The notes under the pieces: generated by a model
The model's database searches: none
Seen by the model: only the letters and a program-made list of their open reading frames with translations
What the model was told of the DNA's origin: nothing
Origin: JBBQSF01 sp038214085
GTDB lineage: Bacteria > Bacteroidota > Bacteroidia > Bacteroidales > CG2-30-32-10
DNA length: 35,429 nt
Assembly (NCBI GenBank): GCA_038214085.1
Contig: JBBQSF010000013.1
Span: 1 to 35,429 of the forward strand
Reading direction: 5' to 3'
Shown here: positions 6,864 through 14,724 of the stretch, in pieces
How the letters are laid out: each line of letters begins with the position of its first letter
Numbering within the stretch: position 1 is the stretch's first letter
Position numbers and translations under genes: made by a program

Positions 6864-9065
6864 CTAACAGTACTTGAATTCCTTAATATACATTCTGATT
6901 TTTTCTATATCTATTCCTGAAACTATCAGAACAGCTATAGATGCAAGAAGAGAGTCGTAAATAGTATGATCTGGATTTTTAAAATGAACTGGGATTTCGT
7001 CAAGAGCAAGAATAATCTGCTTTGCTGAACGGTGTAAACTAACCACATTAAGGTTTTCGATATACACTACAGTTTGCCCTTTTGCAATTGCTGAAAGTAT
7101 TTCTGGATTATTTCCGAAGGCAGAAAAAAGCACAGGTTTGGAATACAAACGCGGAATCACTTCAAGAACTTCGACACTGTCGGCATTTAAAACTGAAAAT
7201 CCGTATTCATAAACCTGTTCAGCAACCACTGATTTGGCATAAGCCATATCTTCAATATATTTAATGTCATTGGTGCCAGTATGCTCATTGGTTACATTAA
7301 GGAAAACGCCAATATCAGCAAATTCGTAGCCTAACCCTTTAGCAAGAATGCTTTCGCAGGAGGTTTCCAGAATGGCAAAATCAATAGAAGAGTCTTTTAG
7401 AACAAGTGCTACGTAATTGGGTTTGGTTAAATCTGCATCGCAAATTCTTTGATCATCAATAAAAATACCGTTCGAACTAGCCATTCCAATTAAATTTCCT
7501 TGCTGTTTAAAACAATATTTAAGAAAATTTGCGGCAGTAGTTTTGCCAATGCTTCCAGTAATTGAGATCAATGGAATTTTAACAGGTTGCATTGTAGGGA
7601 AAAGCATTTCCAGCATATTTTCTGCAACATTTCTACTTATTCCTATATAAGGTTTAAGGTGCATTCTAAAATCCGGAGCGGCATTTACTTCAATCACTAC
7701 GCCATTGTTTTCATTCAATGGAAGGGCAATATCTTTTGAAATAATATCTATTCCTGCAACATTTAAGCCGATAGTACGTGCTGCACGTTCAGCTATAAAA
7801 ACAATATCCTTATGAACCATATCGGTTACATCGGTTGCATAGCCTCCAAGGCGAAGATTGCCGGAGTTTTTTAAATAAATGATTTCGTCCTGATTCAAAA
7901 TAGTATCAAGAGCGTAATTTTTTAAAGCAAGAATCCTTAGCGTATCTTCATCTGTTTCTACCAAAGAAAGAAGTCCTTTATCGCCTGTCTGACGTTCGGG
8001 CAGTTTGTTCAATTCAACAATTAATTTTTGTATGGTATCTTTTCCATTTCCTGTAACAGAAGGAGGTGTTAAAAGTGTTGCAGCAACAAATTTAAAGTCG
8101 ATCACCAGCAAACGATACGATTTTCCATGGCAATACGGTTGAATTAGAATTTCATCTCTAGATTCAATAATTGGTTTGCATGCACTTATAATTTCTTCAT
8201 TGCTGATAATGTTAATGCTGAGCTTTTTTCCGCGTGATCCTTCACAGGGTTTAATTACAACCGGTACATTAAGTTCTCTGACAAAAGCAATTGCATCTTC
8301 AACAGATTCTGTTCTCTTAGCAAGAGGAACTGGAATGCCAGCATCTCTGAGCATGAGATTTGTAAGGAATTTATTGTCGGATGTTTCAATGGCAATAAAA
8401 TTTGTATCTGAAGTAATTGTAGCTCTGATTGTTTTATGATATTTTCCTGTTCCTAGTTGAACAAGATTATACCTATCGAGCCTCATCCAAGGAATTTTGC
8501 GTTTTTCAGCTTCGCTTACAATGGCTTGTGTGCTGGGACCAAGCAAACGCTTTTCCCCAATATCTACAAGGTTTTTAACAATCTGATCAACATCAAAATG
8601 CTGGTTATTTATTATGGATGAAACAAGGTTTACAGCAGCTTTTCCAGCATAAATCCCTGCTACTTCATCAAAAAAACGAAAAATAATATTGTAAACTCCT
8701 TCGGTAAGCGTGCTTCTGGTTTTGCCGTAACCTACATCCATGCCTGCTAAAGTTTGTAATTCTATGGCCACATGTTCAATAACATGACCGAGCAAAGTAC
8801 CTTCATGAACACGCAGAAAAAAACCTCCCGGTTTTCCCACGGAACAATGGTGCTCGTAAAGCGAGGGGAGAAGCTTTTCTAGTTTTTCAGGAAAAGCTTC
8901 GATTTGATTGGTAAATACTTCATTATATTTTCCCAGATTAAGCCTGATAAGGACTACAGGACCTGCACTAAAATAATTTGCACCTGTAAGGATATGGATT
9001 TTCTCAACATTTAAAGGGCTTTCATCAACTTGATAGTGGATGTAATCGGCTATTGTATTTTCCAT
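6864..9065 (-). CDS. Cyanophycin-synthetase-like protein lacking the C-terminal Mur-ligase domain
   Basis: Resembles CphA, which polymerises Asp and Arg. Order: N-terminal CphA domain (about 1-200, with EGTLLGHVIEHVAIELQ near 88-104), ATP-grasp domain (about 220-490, with VVIKPCEGSRGK, DVTDMVH and EVNAAPDFRMHL), then the central Mur-ligase ATPase domain with a P-loop at 504-510 (GSIGKTT). The protein stops at 733 residues, just after the central domain; CphA is normally about 870-900 residues and continues into a C-terminal ligase domain with a DYAHNP motif. That domain is absent in all frames downstream. The P-loop is GSIGKTT instead of GTNGKTT, and the usual RGGILR-type motif is replaced by CESILAKGL. 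It may be a real subfamily making another peptide, or a decaying enzyme. No cyanophycinase is nearby. Confidence 0.82.
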   Translation of the reverse strand: MENTIADYIHYQVDESPLNVEKIHILTGANYFSAGPVVLIRLNLGKYNEVFTNQIEAFPEKLEKLLPSLYEHHCSVGKPGGFFLRVHEGTLLGHVIEHVAIELQTLAGMDVGYGKTRSTLTEGVYNIIFRFFDEVAGIYAGKAAVNLVSSIINNQHFDVDQIVKNLVDIGEKRLLGPSTQAIVSEAEKRKIPWMRLDRYNLVQLGTGKYHKTIRATITSDTNFIAIETSDNKFLTNLMLRDAGIPVPLAKRTESVEDAIAFVRELNVPVVIKPCEGSRGKKLSINIISNEEIISACKPIIESRDEILIQPYCHGKSYRLLVIDFKFVAATLLTPPSVTGNGKDTIQKLIVELNKLPERQTGDKGLLSLVETDEDTLRILALKNYALDTILNQDEIIYLKNSGNLRLGGYATDVTDMVHKDIVFIAERAARTIGLNVAGIDIISKDIALPLNENNGVVIEVNAAPDFRMHLKPYIGISRNVAENMLEMLFPTMQPVKIPLISITGSIGKTTAANFLKYCFKQQGNLIGMASSNGIFIDDQRICDADLTKPNYVALVLKDSSIDFAILETSCESILAKGLGYEFADIGVFLNVTNEHTGTNDIKYIEDMAYAKSVVAEQVYEYGFSVLNADSVEVLEVIPRLYSKPVLFSAFGNNPEILSAIAKGQTVVYIENLNVVSLHRSAKQIILALDEIPVHFKNPDHTIYDSLLASIAVLIVSGIDIEKIRMYIKEFKYC

Positions 9066-9101
9066 TTTCGTATTCGTGTGAATTTGTGTAAAAATACGAA
9101 A
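9066..9101 (-). promoter_or_regulatory. Inverted repeat directly before the cyanophycin-synthetase-like start codon
   Basis: TTTCGTATT (9066-9074) and AATACGAAA (9093-9101) form a perfect 9-bp inverted repeat with an 18-bp spacer. On the minus strand the second arm ends exactly before the ATG (9065-9063). It could be an operator or an mRNA hairpin that hides the start site. Confidence 0.45.
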
Positions 9102-9168
9102 TATAACATAATCTTTATGATTGTTTGATGAAGTGAAATATGTTCAAAAATAGTCGTTTTTTTACTGC

Positions 9169-9891
9169 CTAATCCTTTAAAATTAAAAATACAGTATTTT
9201 TTTTATGAATATCTGGTGTTATGTTTTTCCATTCAGCGATTTTCATTGTTCTTATCATTTCTGATTCAAGGGTTATATCTGTTGCAACACACAGTAATGT
9301 ATTGGGATTGCATACTTGTAACATATCTTCAAACACTTGCTTGTTGCGGTAAGGGGTTTCAATAAAAATTTGTGTTTGTTTTTTGTTATTACTTAATATT
9401 TCTATCTCTTTAAGTTTCTTACGACGTTCGCTTTTTTCGATAGGAAGGTAGCCGATAAATGCGAAATTTTGTCCGTTGAGTCCGGAAGCCATTAATGAAA
9501 GTAAAATTGACGATGGTCCTACTAAAGGTATAACTTTAATGCCAAACTGATGAGCCATGTTAACAACTACGGCACCAGGATCGGCTACACAAGGAACACC
9601 AGCTTCTGAAATCAATCCGATATTTTTTCCTTGCAATAATGCATTTAAATAATCGGGAATTTCGTGTTGTTTGGTATGTTGGTTAAGTTCATGAAAAATC
9701 ACATCATCAAACGAATGGCTATACCCAGAGAATTTCAGGTAGCGCCTTGCTGATCGAATATCTTCAACAATAAATTCGGTTAATTCTGAAATGGTTTTTT
9801 GAACAGTAAGAGGTATAGATGTGTTGATATCTCCCAGCCCCAGCATTGTTGGAATAAGGAAAAGATTTCCGGTTTTAATTTTTTGAGTCAA
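9169..9891 (-). CDS. RsmI-like SAM-dependent methyltransferase (tetrapyrrole methylase fold)
   Basis: Belongs to the RsmI/YraL family, whose best-known member 2'-O-methylates C1402 of 16S rRNA. Seen: TGNLFLIPT at the N-terminus (first strand), SEAGVPCVADPGA (SAM-binding loop), GPSSILLSLMASGL and NFAFIGYLP, all in the expected order. Length is 240 residues, compared with about 270-290 for classical RsmI. The sequence is divergent, so it may be the second RsmI-like paralogue found in Bacteroidota, with a different target. The start is TTG at 9891: the first internal ATG (residue 16) would remove the essential first beta strand. It sits 43 bp after dnaA, but a strong terminator lies between them, so it probably uses its own promoter. 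Confidence 0.85.
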   Translation of the reverse strand: MTQKIKTGNLFLIPTMLGLGDINTSIPLTVQKTISELTEFIVEDIRSARRYLKFSGYSHSFDDVIFHELNQHTKQHEIPDYLNALLQGKNIGLISEAGVPCVADPGAVVVNMAHQFGIKVIPLVGPSSILLSLMASGLNGQNFAFIGYLPIEKSERRKKLKEIEILSNNKKQTQIFIETPYRNKQVFEDMLQVCNPNTLLCVATDITLESEMIRTMKIAEWKNITPDIHKKNTVFLILKD

Positions 9892-9902
9892 AGTATTTAA
9901 AC

Positions 9903-9925
9903 TAAAAAAGCCGGTAAACCGGCTT
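9903..9925 (-). terminator. Rho-independent terminator of dnaA
   Basis: On the minus strand, just past the dnaA stop, AAGCCGG-TTTA-CCGGCTT forms a perfect 7-bp GC-rich stem with a 4-nt loop (9908-9925), followed by TTTT. It lies 10 bp after dnaA and 16 bp before the next start codon. Confidence 0.8.
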
Positions 9926-9934
9926 AGTGAAAAA

Positions 9935-11389
9935 TTATAATCTTATCTTTTTTTCAAGCTCATCCACATAAAGTTTAAACTGCTTATCGGTTTCAATCAA
10001 ATTATTAACCGTGCGGCAAGCGTGAAGAACTGTTGCGTGGTCTTTGTTTCCGCAATGCAGACCAATAGAAGCCAAAGAAGATTTTGTCATTCGCTTCGAA
10101 AAGAACATTGCAAGCTGACGGGCCTGTACGATTTCTCTTTTTCTGGTTTTTGAATTAATCATATCCACCGGGATATTGAAATAATCGCATACTACTTTCT
10201 GGATATAATCAATAGAGATTTCTTTAGTGGTATTTTTTACAAACTTATCAATCATCTGTTTTGCCAAATCAAGTGTAATGGCTTTTTTATTAAGCGATGA
10301 TTGAGCAAGAATAGATATTAACGCACCTTCGAGCTCTCTGATGTTGGTAGTGATACTGTATGCCAGATATTCTATTACTTCGCGGGGCATTTCAACACCG
10401 TCATTGTAAAGTTTCTTTTCAAGAATAGCAATTCTTGTTTCCAGATCTGGTACTTGCAAATCGGCAGCCAATCCCCATTTAAACCTTGAAAGAAGTCGTG
10501 CTTCAATTCCTTGAAGTTCAACCGGTGGTTTATCGGAGGTGATAATTAATTGTTTGCCGCTTTGATGCAGATGATTGAATATCTGAAAGAACACATTCTG
10601 AGTAGCTTCTTTTCCTGATAAAAACTGAATATCATCAATAATAAGCACATCGATCATTTGATAGAAATGAACAAAATCGTTTACATTATTATTGCGGACA
10701 GAATCAGTGAACTGATGCATGAATTGTTCTGAAGAAACATAGAGGACTGTGTTTTCGGGAAGATTGTTTTTGACCTGGATACCAATTGCATGAGCAAGGT
10801 GGGTTTTTCCAAGGCCAACGGCGCTGTATATCAGAAGGGGGTTGAAAGATGTTTTGCCGGGATTGTTTGCTACTGCAAAACCTGCAGAGCGGGCAAGACG
10901 GTTGCAATCGCCTTCGATAAAATTGTCAAAAGAATAACTGTCATTAAGCTGCGACTGGACATTGATTTTTTGAAGTCCAGGTATGATAAAAGGATTTGGG
11001 ATCGAAGTGCTGGTGCCTCTGTTGAGGTCGATAGGAACTGACAGGGGAGCGTTTTTCAGTGCCTTTTTGTTGGTGGTGGGAACTTTGATTGTGTAGGGGT
11101 GCGTATTATTGAAAGAGTTTTCCATAATAATACTGTACTCCAGCCGGCCTTCGGAGCCTAATTCTTTTTTAATTGTTGTTTTAAGAAGAGATATGTAATG
11201 TTCCTCAAGCCATTCGTAAAAAAACTGACTTGGAACCTGAATCGTGAGCACATTTTCTTCTAGTTTCACAGGCTTAATAGGCTCGAACCAGGTTTTAAAT
11301 GCCTGATGCCCGATGTTATCTTTTATAATTGCCAAACAATTATCCCAAACTTGATCGTAGTTTCTATCTTTTGATAAATTGTTTCCCAT
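9935..11389 (-). CDS. dnaA: Chromosomal replication initiator DnaA
   Basis: Initiates replication by binding DnaA boxes at oriC and melting DNA as an ATP-dependent filament. Domains: N-terminal domain I (about 8-85), linker (85-150), AAA+ domain (about 150-370) and C-terminal DNA-binding domain IV (about 375-484). The Walker A loop is at 189-196, reading SAVGLGKT; the first residue is normally Gly. Walker B is LIIDDIQFL (249-257), the Box VII-like arginine region is IEARLLSRFKWG, and the DNA-contacting signature is GNKDHATV (447-454). Length 484 is normal. Transcription ends at the hairpin just downstream. The 152 bp upstream hold no clear DnaA-box cluster, so this need not be the origin. A tandem ten-base repeat (11467-11486) lies in the leader region. 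Confidence 0.96.
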   Translation of the reverse strand: MGNNLSKDRNYDQVWDNCLAIIKDNIGHQAFKTWFEPIKPVKLEENVLTIQVPSQFFYEWLEEHYISLLKTTIKKELGSEGRLEYSIIMENSFNNTHPYTIKVPTTNKKALKNAPLSVPIDLNRGTSTSIPNPFIIPGLQKINVQSQLNDSYSFDNFIEGDCNRLARSAGFAVANNPGKTSFNPLLIYSAVGLGKTHLAHAIGIQVKNNLPENTVLYVSSEQFMHQFTDSVRNNNVNDFVHFYQMIDVLIIDDIQFLSGKEATQNVFFQIFNHLHQSGKQLIITSDKPPVELQGIEARLLSRFKWGLAADLQVPDLETRIAILEKKLYNDGVEMPREVIEYLAYSITTNIRELEGALISILAQSSLNKKAITLDLAKQMIDKFVKNTTKEISIDYIQKVVCDYFNIPVDMINSKTRKREIVQARQLAMFFSKRMTKSSLASIGLHCGNKDHATVLHACRTVNNLIETDKQFKLYVDELEKKIRL

Positions 11390-11466
11390 TATAAAACCTA
11401 TTAATCTATTTATTTAGTTATTTAATATATAGTTTATTTCCAATGCTATAACCTCTGCTTTGCTTT

Positions 11467-11486
11467 TATTTGCAAGTATTTGCAAG
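11467..11486. repeat. Tandem 10-bp direct repeat upstream of dnaA
   Basis: TATTTGCAAG occurs twice head-to-tail in the dnaA upstream region, 78-97 bp before the start codon. It may be a regulator site or chance; it is not a DnaA box. Confidence 0.45.
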
Positions 11487-11541
11487 GGTTTTGATTTGAG
11501 CTAACAAATGTTTTAATAAAAAAGTTAAAAAAAAAATTTAT

Positions 11542-12471
11542 TTACACTTGTTTATTAAAAATATTAATTGTATTCGCATCGACGAATTTATTTTTTGTCT
11601 TTTTTTCAAAATAATAATCCAACCTTCCAAGTTTTACACCACCCCATCCAACCTGACAAATGTATATTAATTCACCATCAGAATTGGTAAACTGATAAGG
11701 TTTGTCAATAAATGTATGAGAATGACCACCAAGAATTACATCTATATTTTTTGATTGCTTGGCGAGCTCAACATCACTTACCAATTTATCTTTATAACTT
11801 ACACCAAGATGTGAAAGACAAATTACCAGATCACATTCCATTTCTTTTTTTAATTTGTAAGCCATTTGTGCTGCTTTTTCGAAGGGATCGTTATAAATTG
11901 TTTCCCCATAATTTTTTTTGTCAACCAATCCTTTTAGTTCGACACCTAAACCAAAAACGCCTACTTTAATATCATCTTTGTAAAACACTTTATATGGTAG
12001 CGTTTTCCCATCGAGTATGGTTGATGAAAAATCATAATTAGTGCAAATAAAAGGGAAGGTGGCAAATTTTAATTTACTTTCAATTCCTTCAAGTCCATTG
12101 TCGAATTCATGATTGCCAATGGTTGCTGCATCGTAAGCCATTTCGCTCATCAGCTTCAATTCAAGTTCCCCGCCATACATATTAAAATAGGGTGTACCTT
12201 GAAAAATATCCCCCGAATCAAAAAGCAAAACATTTTTATCGATATTTCTGATGTCTTTAATTATTGCTGCTCTTTTTGCAAAACCGCCCATTCCAGGATA
12301 TTTCGGGTCGTTTGAAGGGAATGGATCAATGTGGCTATGCGTATCATTGGTATGAAGTATTGTAAGCTTAACATATTTCTTTTTTGCATAAGAGCGCAGT
12401 GGGCTGGCTGCAAGACTCAGCATTGCTCCCCCATATACAAAAGCTTTTAAAAAATCTCTTCTGCTACTCAT
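11542..12471 (-). CDS. 5'-nucleotidase/2',3'-cyclic phosphodiesterase family metallophosphoesterase, Tat-exported
   Basis: N-terminal catalytic half of a UshA-type nucleotidase encoded as a separate 309-residue protein. Metal-site motifs appear in order: HTNDTHSH (40-47), DSGDIFQG, GNHEFDNG, LSHLG and GGHSHTF. The start is the ATG at 12471, because it begins a twin-arginine signal, SRRDFLK (residues 3-9), followed by a hydrophobic stretch ending near SYAKKK; this predicts folded export to the periplasm. An upstream in-frame start at 12498 would place nine extra residues before the Tat motif. The ATG lies inside the end of the upstream gene, overlapping it by 8 bp, which suggests translational coupling. 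The substrate-binding C-terminal domain is in that upstream gene. Exact substrate (nucleotide, UDP-sugar or cyclic nucleotide) is unknown. Confidence 0.88.
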   Translation of the reverse strand: MSSRRDFLKAFVYGGAMLSLAASPLRSYAKKKYVKLTILHTNDTHSHIDPFPSNDPKYPGMGGFAKRAAIIKDIRNIDKNVLLFDSGDIFQGTPYFNMYGGELELKLMSEMAYDAATIGNHEFDNGLEGIESKLKFATFPFICTNYDFSSTILDGKTLPYKVFYKDDIKVGVFGLGVELKGLVDKKNYGETIYNDPFEKAAQMAYKLKKEMECDLVICLSHLGVSYKDKLVSDVELAKQSKNIDVILGGHSHTFIDKPYQFTNSDGELIYICQVGWGGVKLGRLDYYFEKKTKNKFVDANTINIFNKQV

Positions 12472-13228
12472 AATATACCCTTTTATCAAGTTTAGCATTT
12501 AGCGTGTTGCCTTTTTGTGTTTCTTCCTTCATATAGTCAATAATGGCATCACGCACTTTAACACCCAATACTTCAGATTTAACTGGGTTAATAAAGAATT
12601 TAATGTCATCGCCTCCATTAGAAAGATAGTCAGAAGTAACAACTGTATATTCTTTGGTTATATCAAAAGGTTTACCTTTAATTAAAACATTTACTGCCGC
12701 AGTATCTTTCATTCCCATTGTAAATCCGGCCAGAGGCATACCGCCTTTTTTTGCTATAAAGTCGAACATACGTTTGGCTTTTTCTCCAGAAATAGTAATA
12801 ACGACAAGCTCATTTTCAAAAGGCATCAGCTCAAACACCTTACCTTTGGAAATAGCACCTTTAGGTAAAGAAGAACGCAGCCCCCCTGAATTTAGAATGC
12901 AAAAATCAACTTTCCCTGATTTATAATAATCATTTGCTTTTTTTAGTACAAGATCAGAAATAAAGTTGTTGAGAACACCTTCTGGAATATTTTTAACCAT
13001 TGAATGGTCAGTATATCCAATTATTTCACTCATTTCGGAATCAACCTTTGTTTTATAAGGAGTAATTATTCTAAGCGCTGTTGTATCTTCTTTTATAGCA
13101 TAAATGCTGTCGATTTTGTAAACTGTTGATTCTACCTTTAATGTTTTAGCAGGAGGGTAGCATGAAAACACCAATACTGAAATGAACAGTAACAAAAAGA
13201 ACAATCGGTTGTTAGACAGTTTATACAT
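12464..13228 (-). CDS. 5'-nucleotidase C-terminal domain lipoprotein
   Basis: A 254-residue protein corresponding to the 5_nucleotid_C domain that binds substrate in UshA-type nucleotidases. Typical stretches are DFCILNSGGLRSSLPKG, ELMPFENELVVITISG and VVTSDYLSNGGDD. The ATG at 13228 is chosen over a TTG at 13252 because it gives a compact lipoprotein signal (MYKLSNNRLFFLLL, lipobox VFSC, Cys23). The metallophosphoesterase that would normally precede this domain in one polypeptide is encoded by the next gene, overlapping by 8 bp. The two products probably assemble in the periplasm, with this one holding the complex on a membrane. dapD lies 98 bp upstream on the same strand. Confidence 0.87.
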   Translation of the reverse strand: MYKLSNNRLFFLLLFISVLVFSCYPPAKTLKVESTVYKIDSIYAIKEDTTALRIITPYKTKVDSEMSEIIGYTDHSMVKNIPEGVLNNFISDLVLKKANDYYKSGKVDFCILNSGGLRSSLPKGAISKGKVFELMPFENELVVITISGEKAKRMFDFIAKKGGMPLAGFTMGMKDTAAVNVLIKGKPFDITKEYTVVTSDYLSNGGDDIKFFINPVKSEVLGVKVRDAIIDYMKEETQKGNTLNAKLDKRVYYE

Positions 13229-13284
13229 CAGAATATCTTTATTTTTTAGCAATTGGCGTACAATATTACTATATTAATAATCAA

Positions 13285-13312
13285 AAATCAACAGTTTGAA
13301 AAATTTAAACTG
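13285..13312 (-). terminator. Possible terminator after dapD
   Basis: CAGTTT (13292-13297) and AAACTG (13307-13312) form a 6-bp stem. On the minus strand it follows the dapD stop by 14 bp and runs into a T-rich stretch. It is weak in GC. Confidence 0.35.
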
Positions 13313-13326
13313 ATTATGAATAACAC

Positions 13327-14142
13327 TCAAACAGAAATTCCAAAATCTCTTAGCACATTATTAAGTGAAGTCTTTAAATCCGTTGATTCTTTTCGCTTCC
13401 CAATAATCAAAGCACAACTAACATTGTATTTGCCTGCAGGGAAGTTTTTTTCATAAGAGCCAGGAATTACTACAGATCTTTCAGGAATGATACCTTTATA
13501 TTCTATAGGAGATTCTCCGCTTACATCAATTATTTTTGTTGACTGCGTGATTACAACATTTGCCCCAAGCACAGCTTCTTTGCAAACCCGAACACCTTCA
13601 ACAACTATACTTCTTGAACCAATAAAACAGCCGTCTTCAATAATTACCGGAGCAGCCTGAACAGGCTCAAGAACGCCACCAATACCAACTCCACCGCTTA
13701 AATGAACACCTTTGCCAATTTGTGCGCAGGAACCCACTGTTGCCCACGTATCCACCATTGTGCCTGAATCCACATAAGCTCCAATGTTTACATACGAAGG
13801 CATCATCACAACACCTTTTGCAAGATACGATCCATAGCGTGCAACAGCATGAGGAACAACACGAACGCCTAATGCTTCGTAATTATGTTTCAATGGAATT
13901 TTATCGTAAAATTCAAGCGGACCTGCTTCAAAAGTTTCCAGATTCTGTATCGGGAAATATAATAAAACTGCTTTTTTTACCCATTCATTGACTTTCCATT
14001 CATTCCCAACGGGTTCTGCAACACGGATAATTCCCTTATCCAGGTTGTCTATTGTTGAAAGTATGGCTTGTCGTGTTTCGGGATTGCTGATCAGAGATCG
14101 CTCAGACCAGCACGCTTCAATTAAGCCGATGTTCGTATTCAT
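13327..14142 (-). CDS. dapD: 2,3,4,5-tetrahydropyridine-2,6-dicarboxylate N-succinyltransferase
   Basis: Fourth step from aspartate semialdehyde in the succinylase branch of lysine/diaminopimelate synthesis: transfers succinyl from succinyl-CoA to tetrahydrodipicolinate. The 271-residue length is standard. After an alpha-helical N-terminus, the protein shows the left-handed beta-helix hexapeptide repeats (about 100-215) and the conserved stretches VVPHAVARYGSYL, VMMPSYVNIGAYVDSGTMVD and GGVLEPVQAAPVIIED. The start ATG is 20 bp downstream of a good -7 element on the same strand. It is divergent from ruvX, and the nucleotidase pair follows downstream. Confidence 0.96.
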   Translation of the reverse strand: MNTNIGLIEACWSERSLISNPETRQAILSTIDNLDKGIIRVAEPVGNEWKVNEWVKKAVLLYFPIQNLETFEAGPLEFYDKIPLKHNYEALGVRVVPHAVARYGSYLAKGVVMMPSYVNIGAYVDSGTMVDTWATVGSCAQIGKGVHLSGGVGIGGVLEPVQAAPVIIEDGCFIGSRSIVVEGVRVCKEAVLGANVVITQSTKIIDVSGESPIEYKGIIPERSVVIPGSYEKNFPAGKYNVSCALIIGKRKESTDLKTSLNNVLRDFGISV

Positions 14143-14161
14143 GAATTCAATATTTGAATTT

Positions 14162-14169
14162 CAAAGGTA
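14162..14169 (-). promoter_or_regulatory. Predicted promoter -7 element for dapD
   Basis: Minus-strand TACCTTTG, a full TAnnTTTG match, ends 20 bp before the dapD start codon. The ruvX promoter on the other strand has the same octamer. Confidence 0.55.
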
Positions 14170-14263
14170 CGAAAAAATAGCAAGATAAAAATTTGGATGA
14201 AATAATTTACTATTTATAGGCTTAACAGTTAAAAAAGTTTAAAATTTCTACAAGATTTCTTTG

Positions 14264-14271
14264 TACCTTTG
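14264..14271 (+). promoter_or_regulatory. Predicted promoter -7 element for ruvX-def
   Basis: TACCTTTG ends 12 bp before the ruvX ATG at 14284, implying a very short leader. It also overlaps an upstream TTG (14269), making that TTG an unlikely start. Confidence 0.55.
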
Positions 14272-14283
14272 CCAATAGAATTT

Positions 14284-14724
14284 ATGGGAAGAATTATTGC
14301 TATTGATTACGGACAAAAAAGGGTAGGCATTGCTGTTACGGATTCCTTGTGTATGATTGCAAATTCTTTAATTACGGTTCATTCGGCTGAATTGTTCGAT
14401 TTTCTTGGAAAATATTTTTCTACAGAACAAGTTGATTTAATTCTGGTGGGTGAACCAAGGAATATGAATAATACACCATCAGAATCGGCCAGATTTATTG
14501 AGCCTTTTGTTAAAAAATTATGCAAAACTTTTCCCGAAATTCCAGTTAAAAGAGTTGACGAACGATTTACATCAAAAATGGCTTTCAGAACTATGATTGA
14601 AGCGGGTTTAAAGAAAAAGGACAGACAGAACAAAGAACTTGTTGATTCTCTGAGTGCAACAATTATTCTTCAATCGTTTATGGAAAGCAATGAATATATT
14701 ATGTTTAAAAATTCAGCGAAATGA
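14284..14724 (+). CDS. ruvX: RuvX/YqgF family pre-16S rRNA nuclease
   Basis: RNase H-fold nuclease of the YqgF family, implicated in final 5' processing of 16S rRNA and formerly called a putative Holliday junction resolvase. Visible acidic-site motifs are IAIDYGQKRVGIAVTD at the N-terminus, VGEPRNM, VDERFTSKMA and the C-terminal DSLSATIILQSF. Length 146 residues, typical. The ATG at 14284 is preferred to the in-frame TTG at 14269, because the family begins just before the first beta strand and the promoter overlaps the TTG. The stop codon overlaps the def start (ATGA, 14721-14724). Confidence 0.92.
   Translation: MGRIIAIDYGQKRVGIAVTDSLCMIANSLITVHSAELFDFLGKYFSTEQVDLILVGEPRNMNNTPSESARFIEPFVKKLCKTFPEIPVKRVDERFTSKMAFRTMIEAGLKKKDRQNKELVDSLSATIILQSFMESNEYIMFKNSAK

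Noticed and set aside
11390..11541. Replication origin next to dnaA
   Set aside because: No cluster of TTATNCACA boxes; only one weak look-alike (TTATTTACA) and a non-DnaA tandem repeat.
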